Of a DNA stretch of 26,765 nucleotides, positions 21,219 through 26,765 are shown one piece after another. The notes beneath the pieces are model-generated. The model saw only the letters and a list, made by a program, of their open reading frames with translations. It did no database searches and was not told the DNA's origin. The stretch is taken from IMG/VR virus record IMGVR_UViG_3300044959_000358, positions 1 through 26,765 of that record. One strand, written 5' to 3'. The translations under genes and the position numbers were made by a program. Each line of letters opens with the position of its first letter. Position 1 is the first letter of the stretch. Origin of the DNA: a virus.

Positions 21219-21736
21219 CCGCCCGCCAGATCAGTGCGCCTGCTGACCGTCACAAGCGGCCAGCACTGGCGTCGGTAGCGCTCGGCCAGCTCTAGCAAAT
21301 GCGTGACCTTCTGCGAGCGCGTCAGGCGCGTGTCGCCAGCGATTTCGACGTCGTAGGACGCCTTCTCCCGCGCTGCCCATGCCTCGAGCAGGTCTGCCGC
21401 CACCAAGTGGATATCGACCACGTTGCCAACTGCCCAAACCGGGCCGTGCGTCGGTGCGGCTAGCTGCCAGACGCCGCTCATGCCGCGGTCATCCGTCACC
21501 ACGAGGGCGTGCCCCATGTCGTCGTACAGCTGCGCGCCTTGCTCCCAGGGTGCGAGTGGGGCTCGCCAAACAGCGCTGGGAAGCTGGCCAACGGGCTCGA
21601 GTCGGACGCGAGCGCCGACGATTGCTACCGCGTCAGCAAATCGCTCGATGTCGTCGTCTGACCACACTGGGTCAGCTGGGCCGTCGGCGATGAGATCGCG
21701 TATTCGGGACACGATCGCTGTCATCGTCGGTCTCAT
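21215..21736 (-). CDS. Head-tail connector (adaptor) protein
   Basis: This 173-aa protein begins MRPTMTAIVSRIRDLIADGP and SDDDIERFADAV, a helical start like that of connector/adaptor proteins which dock on the portal. The middle is beta-rich and the end helical (RSQKVTHLLELAERYRRQCW). The ATG at 21736 has GGGGAG seven bases upstream; longer frames are weaker. It overlaps the end of the small gene before it by 65 bases. Function is inferred mainly from order. Confidence 0.62.
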   Translation of the reverse strand: MRPTMTAIVSRIRDLIADGPADPVWSDDDIERFADAVAIVGARVRLEPVGQLPSAVWRAPLAPWEQGAQLYDDMGHALVVTDDRGMSGVWQLAAPTHGPVWAVGNVVDIHLVAADLLEAWAAREKASYDVEIAGDTRLTRSQKVTHLLELAERYRRQCWPLVTVSRRTDLAGG

Positions 21737-21869
21737 GTCCCTGCTCCCCACTGTCTACCGTGGCATTCGGGGGAGGAACCTCCACGCAGCCGTTGCGCCG
21801 GGCGAGTTCCTCCCACACCCCTTCCGCCTCGAAGACCTGCCCGCTCACCGGGTGCCGGAACCAGGGCAT
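21672..21869 (-). CDS. Small protein after the capsid gene
   Basis: This 65-aa protein (MPWFRHPVSGQVFEAEGVWE, ELARRNGCVEVPPP) is like small proteins often found just behind major capsid genes, whose first ~35 residues form a mini-domain. The ATG at 21869 has GAGGTGAG upstream and lies eight bases after the capsid stop. Its C-terminal third, polar and charged, overlaps the connector start by 65 bases in another frame. Function unknown; it could decorate the head or assist the connector. Confidence 0.6.
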   Translation of the reverse strand: MPWFRHPVSGQVFEAEGVWEELARRNGCVEVPPPNATVDSGEQGHETDDDSDRVPNTRSHRRRPS

Positions 21870-21877
21870 CACTCACC

Positions 21878-22762
21878 TCACGCGTAGCTACCCGGGTTGA
21901 AGGTGCCGAGCGCCATGTACTGCCCGCGCGGCAACTTGGCGCCGTACACATAGAGCGCCTTCACGCCGGTTGCGAAGTCGTTCTGGAGACGCATCGTCTC
22001 CACCTTCTCGATAGCGCTCGCGAACGTGATCATCGGGTCGCCCGCAATGACCTTGTACTTCTGCCCGCCAGTGTTCGGGACGTTCGGCGAGACGTAGATC
22101 TGCATCCCCTCGAACGTCCCGATGAAGCCGGGCCGCACGATGCCCTGCTGGACCGTCTGGTCGCCGAGCTGCGTCGCGCGATTCCCGAGCTCGAGCTGCA
22201 GCATCGTCGCGAACCAGGTGGGCACGACGACACGCGGGCTCGTCATCGGGGCTCGTGCATTCACCAGCACTTCGCGCAGGCGCACGAGCGCCGTGGTCGG
22301 GCGCACCTCGCCCGAGCCGAGACCGACGACGATCGGCGTCGTGTCGTCGCCGTAGAGGTTCGAGGCTGCGACCTCGGCGTACTTCGAAGCGACGTACTGG
22401 TCGATCGCGTCGCCGATCGCGACGGCCATACGCTGCGTCGCCTGCTCGATCAGGTTCAGGATCGAAAACTGCTGGCGGACGTCCGGCACCTTGACCAGGA
22501 TCTTCTTCTGCTGGTCGATCTGGATCGTGACCTCGTTGTCGGACAAGAGTTGCCAGTCCGCGTCCGTCCAGCCGCCGGTGTAGTCCGACACCGAGACGTC
22601 GCTGACCCAGAACGCCTTGACCGTACCGCCAGCCTTGACTTCGCCCTCGTAGTTCCGGTTCGTGAGGGCGGCGACATAGACATACGTCTTGTCGAGGTTC
22701 GCCAGGAGCCGCGCACTCCAGATGGTCGGCTCGCTCAGGAGTGGCGTACCCGGGCCTGCCAT
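21878..22762 (-). CDS. Major capsid protein
   Basis: This 294-aa protein is probably the HK97-fold shell subunit. It begins MAGPGTPLLSEPTIWSARLL and contains NRNYEGEVKAGGTVKAFWVS, VRQQFSILNLIEQATQRMAV (spine-type helix), PTTALVRLREVLVNARAPM, a PTWFATMLQLE segment and IGTFEGMQIYVSPNVPNTGG near the end, as in P22-coat-like/phage capsid families. No cleavable delta domain or N-terminal protease is fused; the scaffold is separate. The ATG at 22762 has GGAGGTGAC upstream. It follows the scaffold gene by 14 bases. Confidence 0.9.
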   Translation of the reverse strand: MAGPGTPLLSEPTIWSARLLANLDKTYVYVAALTNRNYEGEVKAGGTVKAFWVSDVSVSDYTGGWTDADWQLLSDNEVTIQIDQQKKILVKVPDVRQQFSILNLIEQATQRMAVAIGDAIDQYVASKYAEVAASNLYGDDTTPIVVGLGSGEVRPTTALVRLREVLVNARAPMTSPRVVVPTWFATMLQLELGNRATQLGDQTVQQGIVRPGFIGTFEGMQIYVSPNVPNTGGQKYKVIAGDPMITFASAIEKVETMRLQNDFATGVKALYVYGAKLPRGQYMALGTFNPGSYA

Positions 22763-22776
22763 GTGTCACCTCCGCG

Positions 22777-23382
22777 TCATCGTTGGTTTCCTGCTGCGCG
22801 GAGCGCGGCCTCGAAGGCGCGGTTGATGGCTTCGATATCGCCGGAACGGACAACCTCTTCGAGCGAGACGGTGGTGCGGCTCGGGTTCGTCGCCGACGCC
22901 GTCGAACCGACGAGGTACGGCCGCTTGCGCACGAGTTCCCGCAACAGGCGCTCGAGGTTCGTCGGTCGCCCCGTCTCGTCGTACTCGACCTCAGCGAGGT
23001 CGAGCAGACGATACGCGGCCTCCGGATCGACGATCCCGAATTCGCGAGCGCGGAGCATCGTCTCGTAGCGGAGCGCGTGCTCGCGCATCCGAACCTCGCG
23101 CTCGCCGAGCTCCTTCTCGAGCTCTGCGAGCCGAAGCCGCAGGCGTTCCGTCTCCGAGAGCTTCTCTTCCTCGTGCTGCTTCAGCGCCCGTTCCAGCTCG
23201 CGCAGGCGCTTTCGGTATTCCGCAGCCTCCGCGCGCAGCTTCCGCACGTATGCCGCATCGAAACGCTCCTCCTCGGCCTCCTGGGCGTGAGGAGCGGCAG
23301 CCTCAGCGGCTTCCGGCTGCTTGGGTGCGACCTCCTGGGTCGCCTCGCCGTCGGGCACCTGGCCCTCGAAGCGTTCGTCCAT
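22777..23382 (-). CDS. Capsid scaffolding protein
   Basis: This 201-aa protein has the typical composition of scaffolds: an acidic, Ala/Glu-rich start, a long coiled coil (about residues 45-115: RKLRAEAAEYRKRLRELERA, then SETERLRLRLAELEKELGER), then REFGIVDPEAAYRLLDLAEV and a C-terminal helix (VRSGDIEAINRAFEAALRAA) likely to bind the coat protein. It resembles GP20-type phage minor structural/scaffold proteins. The ATG at 23382 has GGAGGG upstream. Confidence 0.88.
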   Translation of the reverse strand: MDERFEGQVPDGEATQEVAPKQPEAAEAAAPHAQEAEEERFDAAYVRKLRAEAAEYRKRLRELERALKQHEEEKLSETERLRLRLAELEKELGEREVRMREHALRYETMLRAREFGIVDPEAAYRLLDLAEVEYDETGRPTNLERLLRELVRKRPYLVGSTASATNPSRTTVSLEEVVRSGDIEAINRAFEAALRAAGNQR

Positions 23383-23385
23383 CGC

Positions 23386-23724
23386 TTATCCCTCCGCGAT
23401 GCGTCGCAACGACTCCGGCGGTTCCATCTCGAGTTCGCGGTAGAGCTGCAGCAACTTGCGGGCAGCGCGGCGCTTGGCCTCCGGCGGCGCGTCGACGCCA
23501 CCGCGAGCGCCAGCGAGGACGGCCGCAGCTGCAATCACGCCGTTCCGGTTGAGCGCCCGGCCCATCTGCCGCGGTTCGTACACCGGGAGCTTGCACTTCG
23601 CCTTCACCCACTCGTCGCGTGGCCCCTCATTGAGGTTGATGAGGGACGCCTCACAGAAATCGATCGCGTCCTCGTAGTCGGACTCTCTGATCTCACTCCA
23701 GGGTCGGGTAGAGACCTTCGCCAT
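23386..23724 (-). CDS. Structural-module protein of unknown role
   Basis: This 112-aa protein starts MAKVSTRPWSEIRESDYEDA and reads FCEASLINLNEGPRDEWVKA, KCKLPVYEP, a NRNGVIAAAAVLAGARGGVD segment and PEAKRRAARKLLQLYRELEM. This pattern is familiar from proteins that sit beside, or are fused to, prohead protease or capsid genes in some phages, but no protease residues are visible. The ATG at 23724 is chosen because the longer frame (from 23814) would run through the hairpin at 23741-23787. Upstream GGGGGCTGCC is a weak ribosome site. It lies directly before the scaffold. Confidence 0.68.
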   Translation of the reverse strand: MAKVSTRPWSEIRESDYEDAIDFCEASLINLNEGPRDEWVKAKCKLPVYEPRQMGRALNRNGVIAAAAVLAGARGGVDAPPEAKRRAARKLLQLYRELEMEPPESLRRIAEG

Positions 23725-23740
23725 GGCAGCCCCCGCGGGC

Positions 23741-23787
23741 AAACGAAAACCCGCCGCCGGTGCCGTACTGGCTGAACCGGCGACGGG
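23741..23787 (-). terminator. Rho-independent terminator / possible attenuator
   Basis: On the minus strand CCCGTCGCCGGT (23776-23787) pairs with ACCGGCGGCGGG (23750-23761), with one G-T pair and a 14-base loop, followed by TTTTCGTTT (23741-23749). It lies between the 68-aa gene and the capsid block. Just upstream, GCGACGG (23791-23797) can pair with CCGTCGC (23780-23786) in a mutually exclusive hairpin, as in attenuators. Confidence 0.65.
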
Positions 23788-23817
23788 TAACCGTCGCGCC
23801 TTCATGCTGTTCACAGT

Positions 23818-24024
23818 TTACGCGTCGTCGCGCGTCTCGCGCAAGCCCAGTTCCGCCGTGTCGATACCCATCCCCAGCGCCATCATGATGAAGGGCTCGA
23901 CAGCCAGGCGCATGGTCTCGTCGCGGTGCGTCTGCGCGTACGCAAGCGCGCGGCGGATGGCCGAGACAAGTTCGCGTTCCGTCCTCGCGCGTGCGAGTGC
24001 ACGCAGGATCTCCTCACGCTCCAC
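23818..24024 (-). CDS. Hypothetical small helical protein
   Basis: This 68-aa protein (GTG start at 24024; MEREEILRALARARTERELV) is helical and amphipathic, ending IDTAELGLRETRDDA. The start lies one base after the MuF stop with GGGGGA upstream, so translation is probably coupled. The terminator-like hairpin follows 30 bases after its stop. If MuF acts as a toxin, a small gene directly downstream is the place for an immunity factor, but nothing in the sequence proves that. Confidence 0.62.
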   Translation of the reverse strand: MEREEILRALARARTERELVSAIRRALAYAQTHRDETMRLAVEPFIMMALGMGIDTAELGLRETRDDA

Positions 24025-24025
24025 G

Positions 24026-25759
24026 TCATCCCCCAGCTTGGATCACGAGTATATCGACCGTGAGACTCGCATGGAGACGCTCGAACTCGCGCTTGAGCCG
24101 CTCTTGCGTTCTCGGCGAAAGGTTCCTTGCCCTTTCACGCATCCACCACGCAATCTGGTCCGCCCGAATACCAGCCGAAAAGTCGAGGAGTTGGCGGTAA
24201 AAACTGTCCGCATCTTTCCCGGTCAGCTTGCGCATCTCTTCGAGCGTCACGACCAGCCGGTGGTACGGGTGCTGCTGCTCCCACTCGCGGCAGAACTCGT
24301 CCCACTCGAGGGGGAGTCCGGCGAAGCGTGCGAACTCCCTTCGCAACCTGCGTGTCATGGCCTCGACCGTTGCCTCCTCGTAGGCCAGCCCTTCCCAGTC
24401 GTAGGATCGGCCACGCTTGTTCGAGTAGGCATGCAGCATCTCGTGCAGGACGATGTGGATGGAGCGCGGGTCATCGATGTCGAAGCGTGGGCCAAAGAGG
24501 ATCGACGCCCGTCGCGGGTCATACGCAGCGTAGAAGTCGACGTCCTCGCCGCTCGCGAATCGCACCTCCGCGTCCCACCCGAGCACGTGGTGCGCGAAGA
24601 CATCGAGCCCTTGACTCCGCAAGAACGCTGCGGCCTGGTCGCACCGGTCGAGTGTCGCAGCATAGCGCGCGTCGGCCTGCATCCGATCGTCGACTCGCCG
24701 CGCGAGCGCACGAAGCTCCGTGTACCGTGCCTGGCCGACGATCTCACGGAGCGCACGGCGTCGCACCGTCCGCCCCCACGGCGTATCAGCGATGTCGGCG
24801 AACTGACGCCAGTCGAGCTTCCCTCGCCGCATGGCCTCGTAGGCCGTCCGCCCGACAATGCGGATCCTCTGCTCGCGCGACAGCTTCCAGAACCAGGTGT
24901 CGCGATCCGGCGGCTCGGGCCGCGTCTCGGCTGGTCTCTCGATTCCGAGTTCGCGCCACGTCTTCGTTACCGGCACGACGGCACAGCGACCATTGGGGTG
25001 GTCGTGCAGGCGACTTTCCACCGGGAACACGCGCCCGTGCAGGGCGAGGCAAGCCGCGCAGGTGCGGGGCGAGAGGGCTGCGACCCAGCGCCACCCCTCG
25101 AGCACGTCGCGGTTCCGGTCGACCGTGCGGAACATCGCGAACCGGTAGGCTCGGATCGTCTCGGTGCGGACGATGGTCATGGCACGCGTCATGTTCATCC
25201 CGACTGCCCGGCGGAGCGCGCGAGCCATCTGCTGCGGTCCCTGCCCAGTGGCGACCGTGCGGACAAGCGCAGCGCGGACGAGTTTCCCAGCATCCGGGCC
25301 CAGACTCTCGAGCAACTTCGCGAGCTGGGAGTCGTCTTGGAACGCTGCTGCGAGTGCCGTGAGTGCATCGCGGTCGAGGACGTCATGTGCGAGCGTGATC
25401 CCCGGCGCTTGTGCCTCGACTGCCCGTGCCGCGTGCTCGCCCGCCAGTGCCACCGCCTCGCTCTGGAGGCCCTGCATCTCGCCTTTGAGCGTGCCTCCTG
25501 CCTCACCGATAGCCTCGATGACCTGGCGGAGGAGCGACTGGTAGCGCGCCTCGCGGAACAGCCAGGCCGGAGAGACAGGTTCCCCCGCCTTCTTCGCCTC
25601 GGAGATGCGGCGCTCAAGTTCCCGGTAGGACGCCTCGATCGCGATCCAGGCCTGGCGATAGACCTCGAGCGTCCGCTCGATCGCCTTCCGGTCGAGCCGC
25701 TCGAGGTCGCGGTGGAACTCCTCGACGATATCGGTCAGCGTGCGCTCGTCAGCACTCAC
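24026..25759 (-). CDS. MuF-type head protein fused to an HEMLH zinc metallopeptidase
   Basis: This 577-aa protein has two parts. Residues about 1-265 are a MuF/minor head protein: a helical start, then IVRTETIRAYRFAMF (196-210) and CAACLALHGRVFP with HPNGRCAVVPV (234-264), the classic Cys/His motif. After a ~120-residue linker comes a C-terminal domain with IHIVLHEMLHAYSNKRGRSY (434-453), a zinc-peptidase HExxH motif at 439-443. A Glu-rich helix (GLAYEEATVEAMTRRLR, Glu461/462) that could give the third ligand follows. MuF proteins are carried in the phage head and ejected with DNA; fusions to enzymes or toxins are known for the family. The start is GTG 25759, overlapping the previous stop as GTGA; the longer frame overlaps two genes and is non-coding. 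Confidence 0.85.
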   Translation of the reverse strand: MSADERTLTDIVEEFHRDLERLDRKAIERTLEVYRQAWIAIEASYRELERRISEAKKAGEPVSPAWLFREARYQSLLRQVIEAIGEAGGTLKGEMQGLQSEAVALAGEHAARAVEAQAPGITLAHDVLDRDALTALAAAFQDDSQLAKLLESLGPDAGKLVRAALVRTVATGQGPQQMARALRRAVGMNMTRAMTIVRTETIRAYRFAMFRTVDRNRDVLEGWRWVAALSPRTCAACLALHGRVFPVESRLHDHPNGRCAVVPVTKTWRELGIERPAETRPEPPDRDTWFWKLSREQRIRIVGRTAYEAMRRGKLDWRQFADIADTPWGRTVRRRALREIVGQARYTELRALARRVDDRMQADARYAATLDRCDQAAAFLRSQGLDVFAHHVLGWDAEVRFASGEDVDFYAAYDPRRASILFGPRFDIDDPRSIHIVLHEMLHAYSNKRGRSYDWEGLAYEEATVEAMTRRLRREFARFAGLPLEWDEFCREWEQQHPYHRLVVTLEEMRKLTGKDADSFYRQLLDFSAGIRADQIAWWMRERARNLSPRTQERLKREFERLHASLTVDILVIQAGG

Positions 25760-26085
25760 AGCGGGATCCTCAGCGTCTCGACGAGGTAGCGCAGGAACTG
25801 CCACCAGAGATGCACACGCCGAGAGAGTTCGGGAACCGCGCTCGACGCGCTCGGCGCGTCGAGCACGTTCGGGCGCTCGTACGGCCACCACTCGGCGATC
25901 GACTGCGCGAGCCGGTCGGTGCGTCCGCCCAGGGCTGCCCGCGACACGACGACGTGGCGGCCACGCGCGCACAGCAGGACGACACCTTCCTCCCCTTCGT
26001 ACCAGGCGACCACCGGGATGCCGCGGTTCCAGAGGTGCGTGATGAGCGAATGCACGCCAGCGTGGAACGGGCCCGCGACCACCAT
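25756..26085 (-). CDS. Hypothetical protein between portal and MuF
   Basis: This 109-aa protein starts MVVAGPFHAGVHSLITHLWN, with an alpha/beta start (RGIPVVAWYEGEEGVVLLCA) and then helices (LAQSIAEWWPYERP, HLWWQFLRYLVETLRIPL). The ATG at 26085 has GGGAGGT five bases upstream, stronger than the ATG nine codons earlier. The stop overlaps the MuF start as GTGA. Function unknown; the position suggests a head or packaging accessory. Confidence 0.6.
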   Translation of the reverse strand: MVVAGPFHAGVHSLITHLWNRGIPVVAWYEGEEGVVLLCARGRHVVVSRAALGGRTDRLAQSIAEWWPYERPNVLDAPSASSAVPELSRRVHLWWQFLRYLVETLRIPL

Positions 26086-26108
26086 CGCGCACCTCCCTCT
26101 TCGACGCC

Positions 26109-26765
26109 TCATCCCTCCCCTTGCAGCGCCTCGAGCATCTTCTCCGCCGCGTCGGTAGCCGACAACTGCCCCTTCTCGCGCTCAAGTTCCGGGTCGAGCC
26201 CGAGCCGGCGCAGGATCGTGTCCTGCGAGACGCCGAGCTGCTGCCAGAGGAGGAGCGTCTGCGCCTCCGCTTCGGGGTCGCCCGGGATGAGCTCTGGCCA
26301 GTGGAGATCCGTCACGAGTTCGTCGCCGAACCCCCCGATGGCGAGGAGACGCCGGTTCAACTCGACGAGAAGGTCGCCATAGAGACGCCGCTTCGTCTCC
26401 GTCTTCTCGATCAGCGGCTGGTACAGGATCTGGAGCGCGACGCCCGACAGCGAGCCCACGCCTTCGACGCGGCCCGTCGCGATCTCCGGCACGCGCGCGA
26501 TCTCGTGGAACGCCTCGCGCAGCCGCAGGTAGAGCTGGATCGAACTCGCGAGATCGCTCTGCATCTCGAGGTTCCTGAGTTCCGCCTCCGGCGAGGGCAG
26601 GATGATAGTCTCGTCGACGGAGAGGTCGAGCTGCTCGGCGCGGAACCCTCGCCCCCACGTCTTGGGGTGCGCGTGATAGCGAACGATCCTGAGGAGGTTC
26701 GAGAGCAGGAAGTTGATCGAGTCGTTGAGCTTGAGCACGTCGTCTTCGAGGTCGGAGATGCCCCA
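26109..26765 (-). CDS. Phage portal protein, C-terminal half (cut by window edge)
   Basis: The frame is open from the window edge (WGISDLEDDVLKLNDSINFL) to the stop at 26109, 218 residues. It includes LLSNLLRIVRYHAHPKTWGR, GFRAEQLDLSVDETIILPSP, QSDLASSIQLYLRLREAFHE and SGVALQILYQPLIEKTETKR, the C-terminal pattern of SPP1 gp6-type portals, ending in an acidic helix. The GTG at 26738 is an internal Val, not a start. The N-terminal half lies at 1-644 on the same strand, so the gene continues across the end of the window. Confidence 0.85.
   Translation of the reverse strand, partial: WGISDLEDDVLKLNDSINFLLSNLLRIVRYHAHPKTWGRGFRAEQLDLSVDETIILPSPEAELRNLEMQSDLASSIQLYLRLREAFHEIARVPEIATGRVEGVGSLSGVALQILYQPLIEKTETKRRLYGDLLVELNRRLLAIGGFGDELVTDLHWPELIPGDPEAEAQTLLLWQQLGVSQDTILRRLGLDPELEREKGQLSATDAAEKMLEALQGEG

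Noticed and set aside
22777-22853. Frameshifted 321-aa reading of the capsid gene region (21888-22853)
   Set aside because: Arg- and Pro-rich out-of-frame reading of the capsid gene; the 294-aa frame reads as a good capsid protein.
23725-23814. Upstream start giving a 142-aa version of the protein at 23386
   Set aside because: Those codons are the terminator-like hairpin and its T-tract; the shorter product begins where coding character begins.
23723-25789. 688-codon plus-strand ORF opposite the MuF gene
   Set aside because: It is the reverse complement of a GC-biased gene whose opposite strand is kept open by codon bias. It lacks a ribosome site and recognisable protein patterns, while the minus strand carries clear MuF and HExxH motifs.
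25760-26185. Upstream extension of the MuF frame to 719 aa
   Set aside because: The extension overlaps two other genes, is Arg-rich and unstructured, and the GTG at 25759 has the GTGA overlap used throughout the operon.
11065-26765. Gene transfer agent rather than phage
   Set aside because: The window also has terS, a replication initiator, RusA, a recombinase, a holin and early regulators, which known gene transfer agents usually lack.
1-26765. tRNA or rRNA genes, insertion sequences
   Set aside because: I saw no cloverleaf-like segment with a T-loop GTTCRA pattern in context, no ribosomal sequence and no transposase-like protein; nothing supports a call.

Overview
The window is almost all of the genome of one tailed dsDNA phage (siphovirus type, SPP1/HK97-like head and tail modules). 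It was cut open inside the portal gene: the first 644 bases hold the N-terminal half of a portal protein and the last 657 bases hold its C-terminal half, on the same strand. The simplest reading is a circular or circularly permuted genome (or prophage concatemer) of about 26.8 kb, with at most a few tens of bases missing at the joint. GC is high. The endolysin ends in a domain of a type I associate with Chloroflexota proteins, so a Chloroflexota host, possibly thermophilic, is my best guess; this is inference from protein style only.

Nearly every gene lies on the minus strand in one continuous run that starts at a divergent promoter region near 9.83-9.96 kb. In order of transcription this run holds: a SWIM zinc-finger protein; a ribbon-helix-helix regulator with a palindromic operator inside its own promoter; small proteins, including a second SWIM protein; a miniature sigma-70-like protein; a small membrane protein; a RecT/Bet-like annealing protein; a Cro/CI-type HTH protein; a DnaD/O-like replication initiator with an iteron-like repeat inside its gene; a RusA resolvase; a zinc-ribbon protein; small and large terminase; a two-domain endolysin; and the portal. 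Across the window joint the same run continues with a small protein, a MuF protein carrying a C-terminal HEMLH metallopeptidase, a small protein, a terminator/attenuator-like hairpin, a 112-aa structural-looking protein, scaffold, major capsid protein, head-tail connectors, a holin, tail completion proteins, tail tube, the two tail chaperone frames (with a lambda-type -1 slippery site), tape measure, a distal tail protein and a baseplate hub.

The only plus-strand genes are at 9.96-11.09 kb: a MerR/excisionase-like HTH protein, a strong hairpin, a start-less ORF, and the N-terminal part of what looks like a phage or plasmid primase/helicase. The last of these breaks off where it meets the 3' end of the tail operon. 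I see no integrase, no separate tail fibre, no tRNA, no CRISPR array and no insertion sequence. A deletion or recombination scar at about 11.03-11.09 kb would explain both the truncated primase and the absence of fibre genes.

The most unusual points are the MuF-metallopeptidase fusion, the G/T frameshift signal, the attenuator-like alternative hairpins ahead of the capsid genes, the promoter with an 18-bp operator in its spacer, the paired SWIM proteins, and the broken plus-strand replication module. Minus-strand genes are very tightly packed, with many 1-4 base stop/start overlaps (ATGA, GTGA, TGATG), which points to translational coupling.
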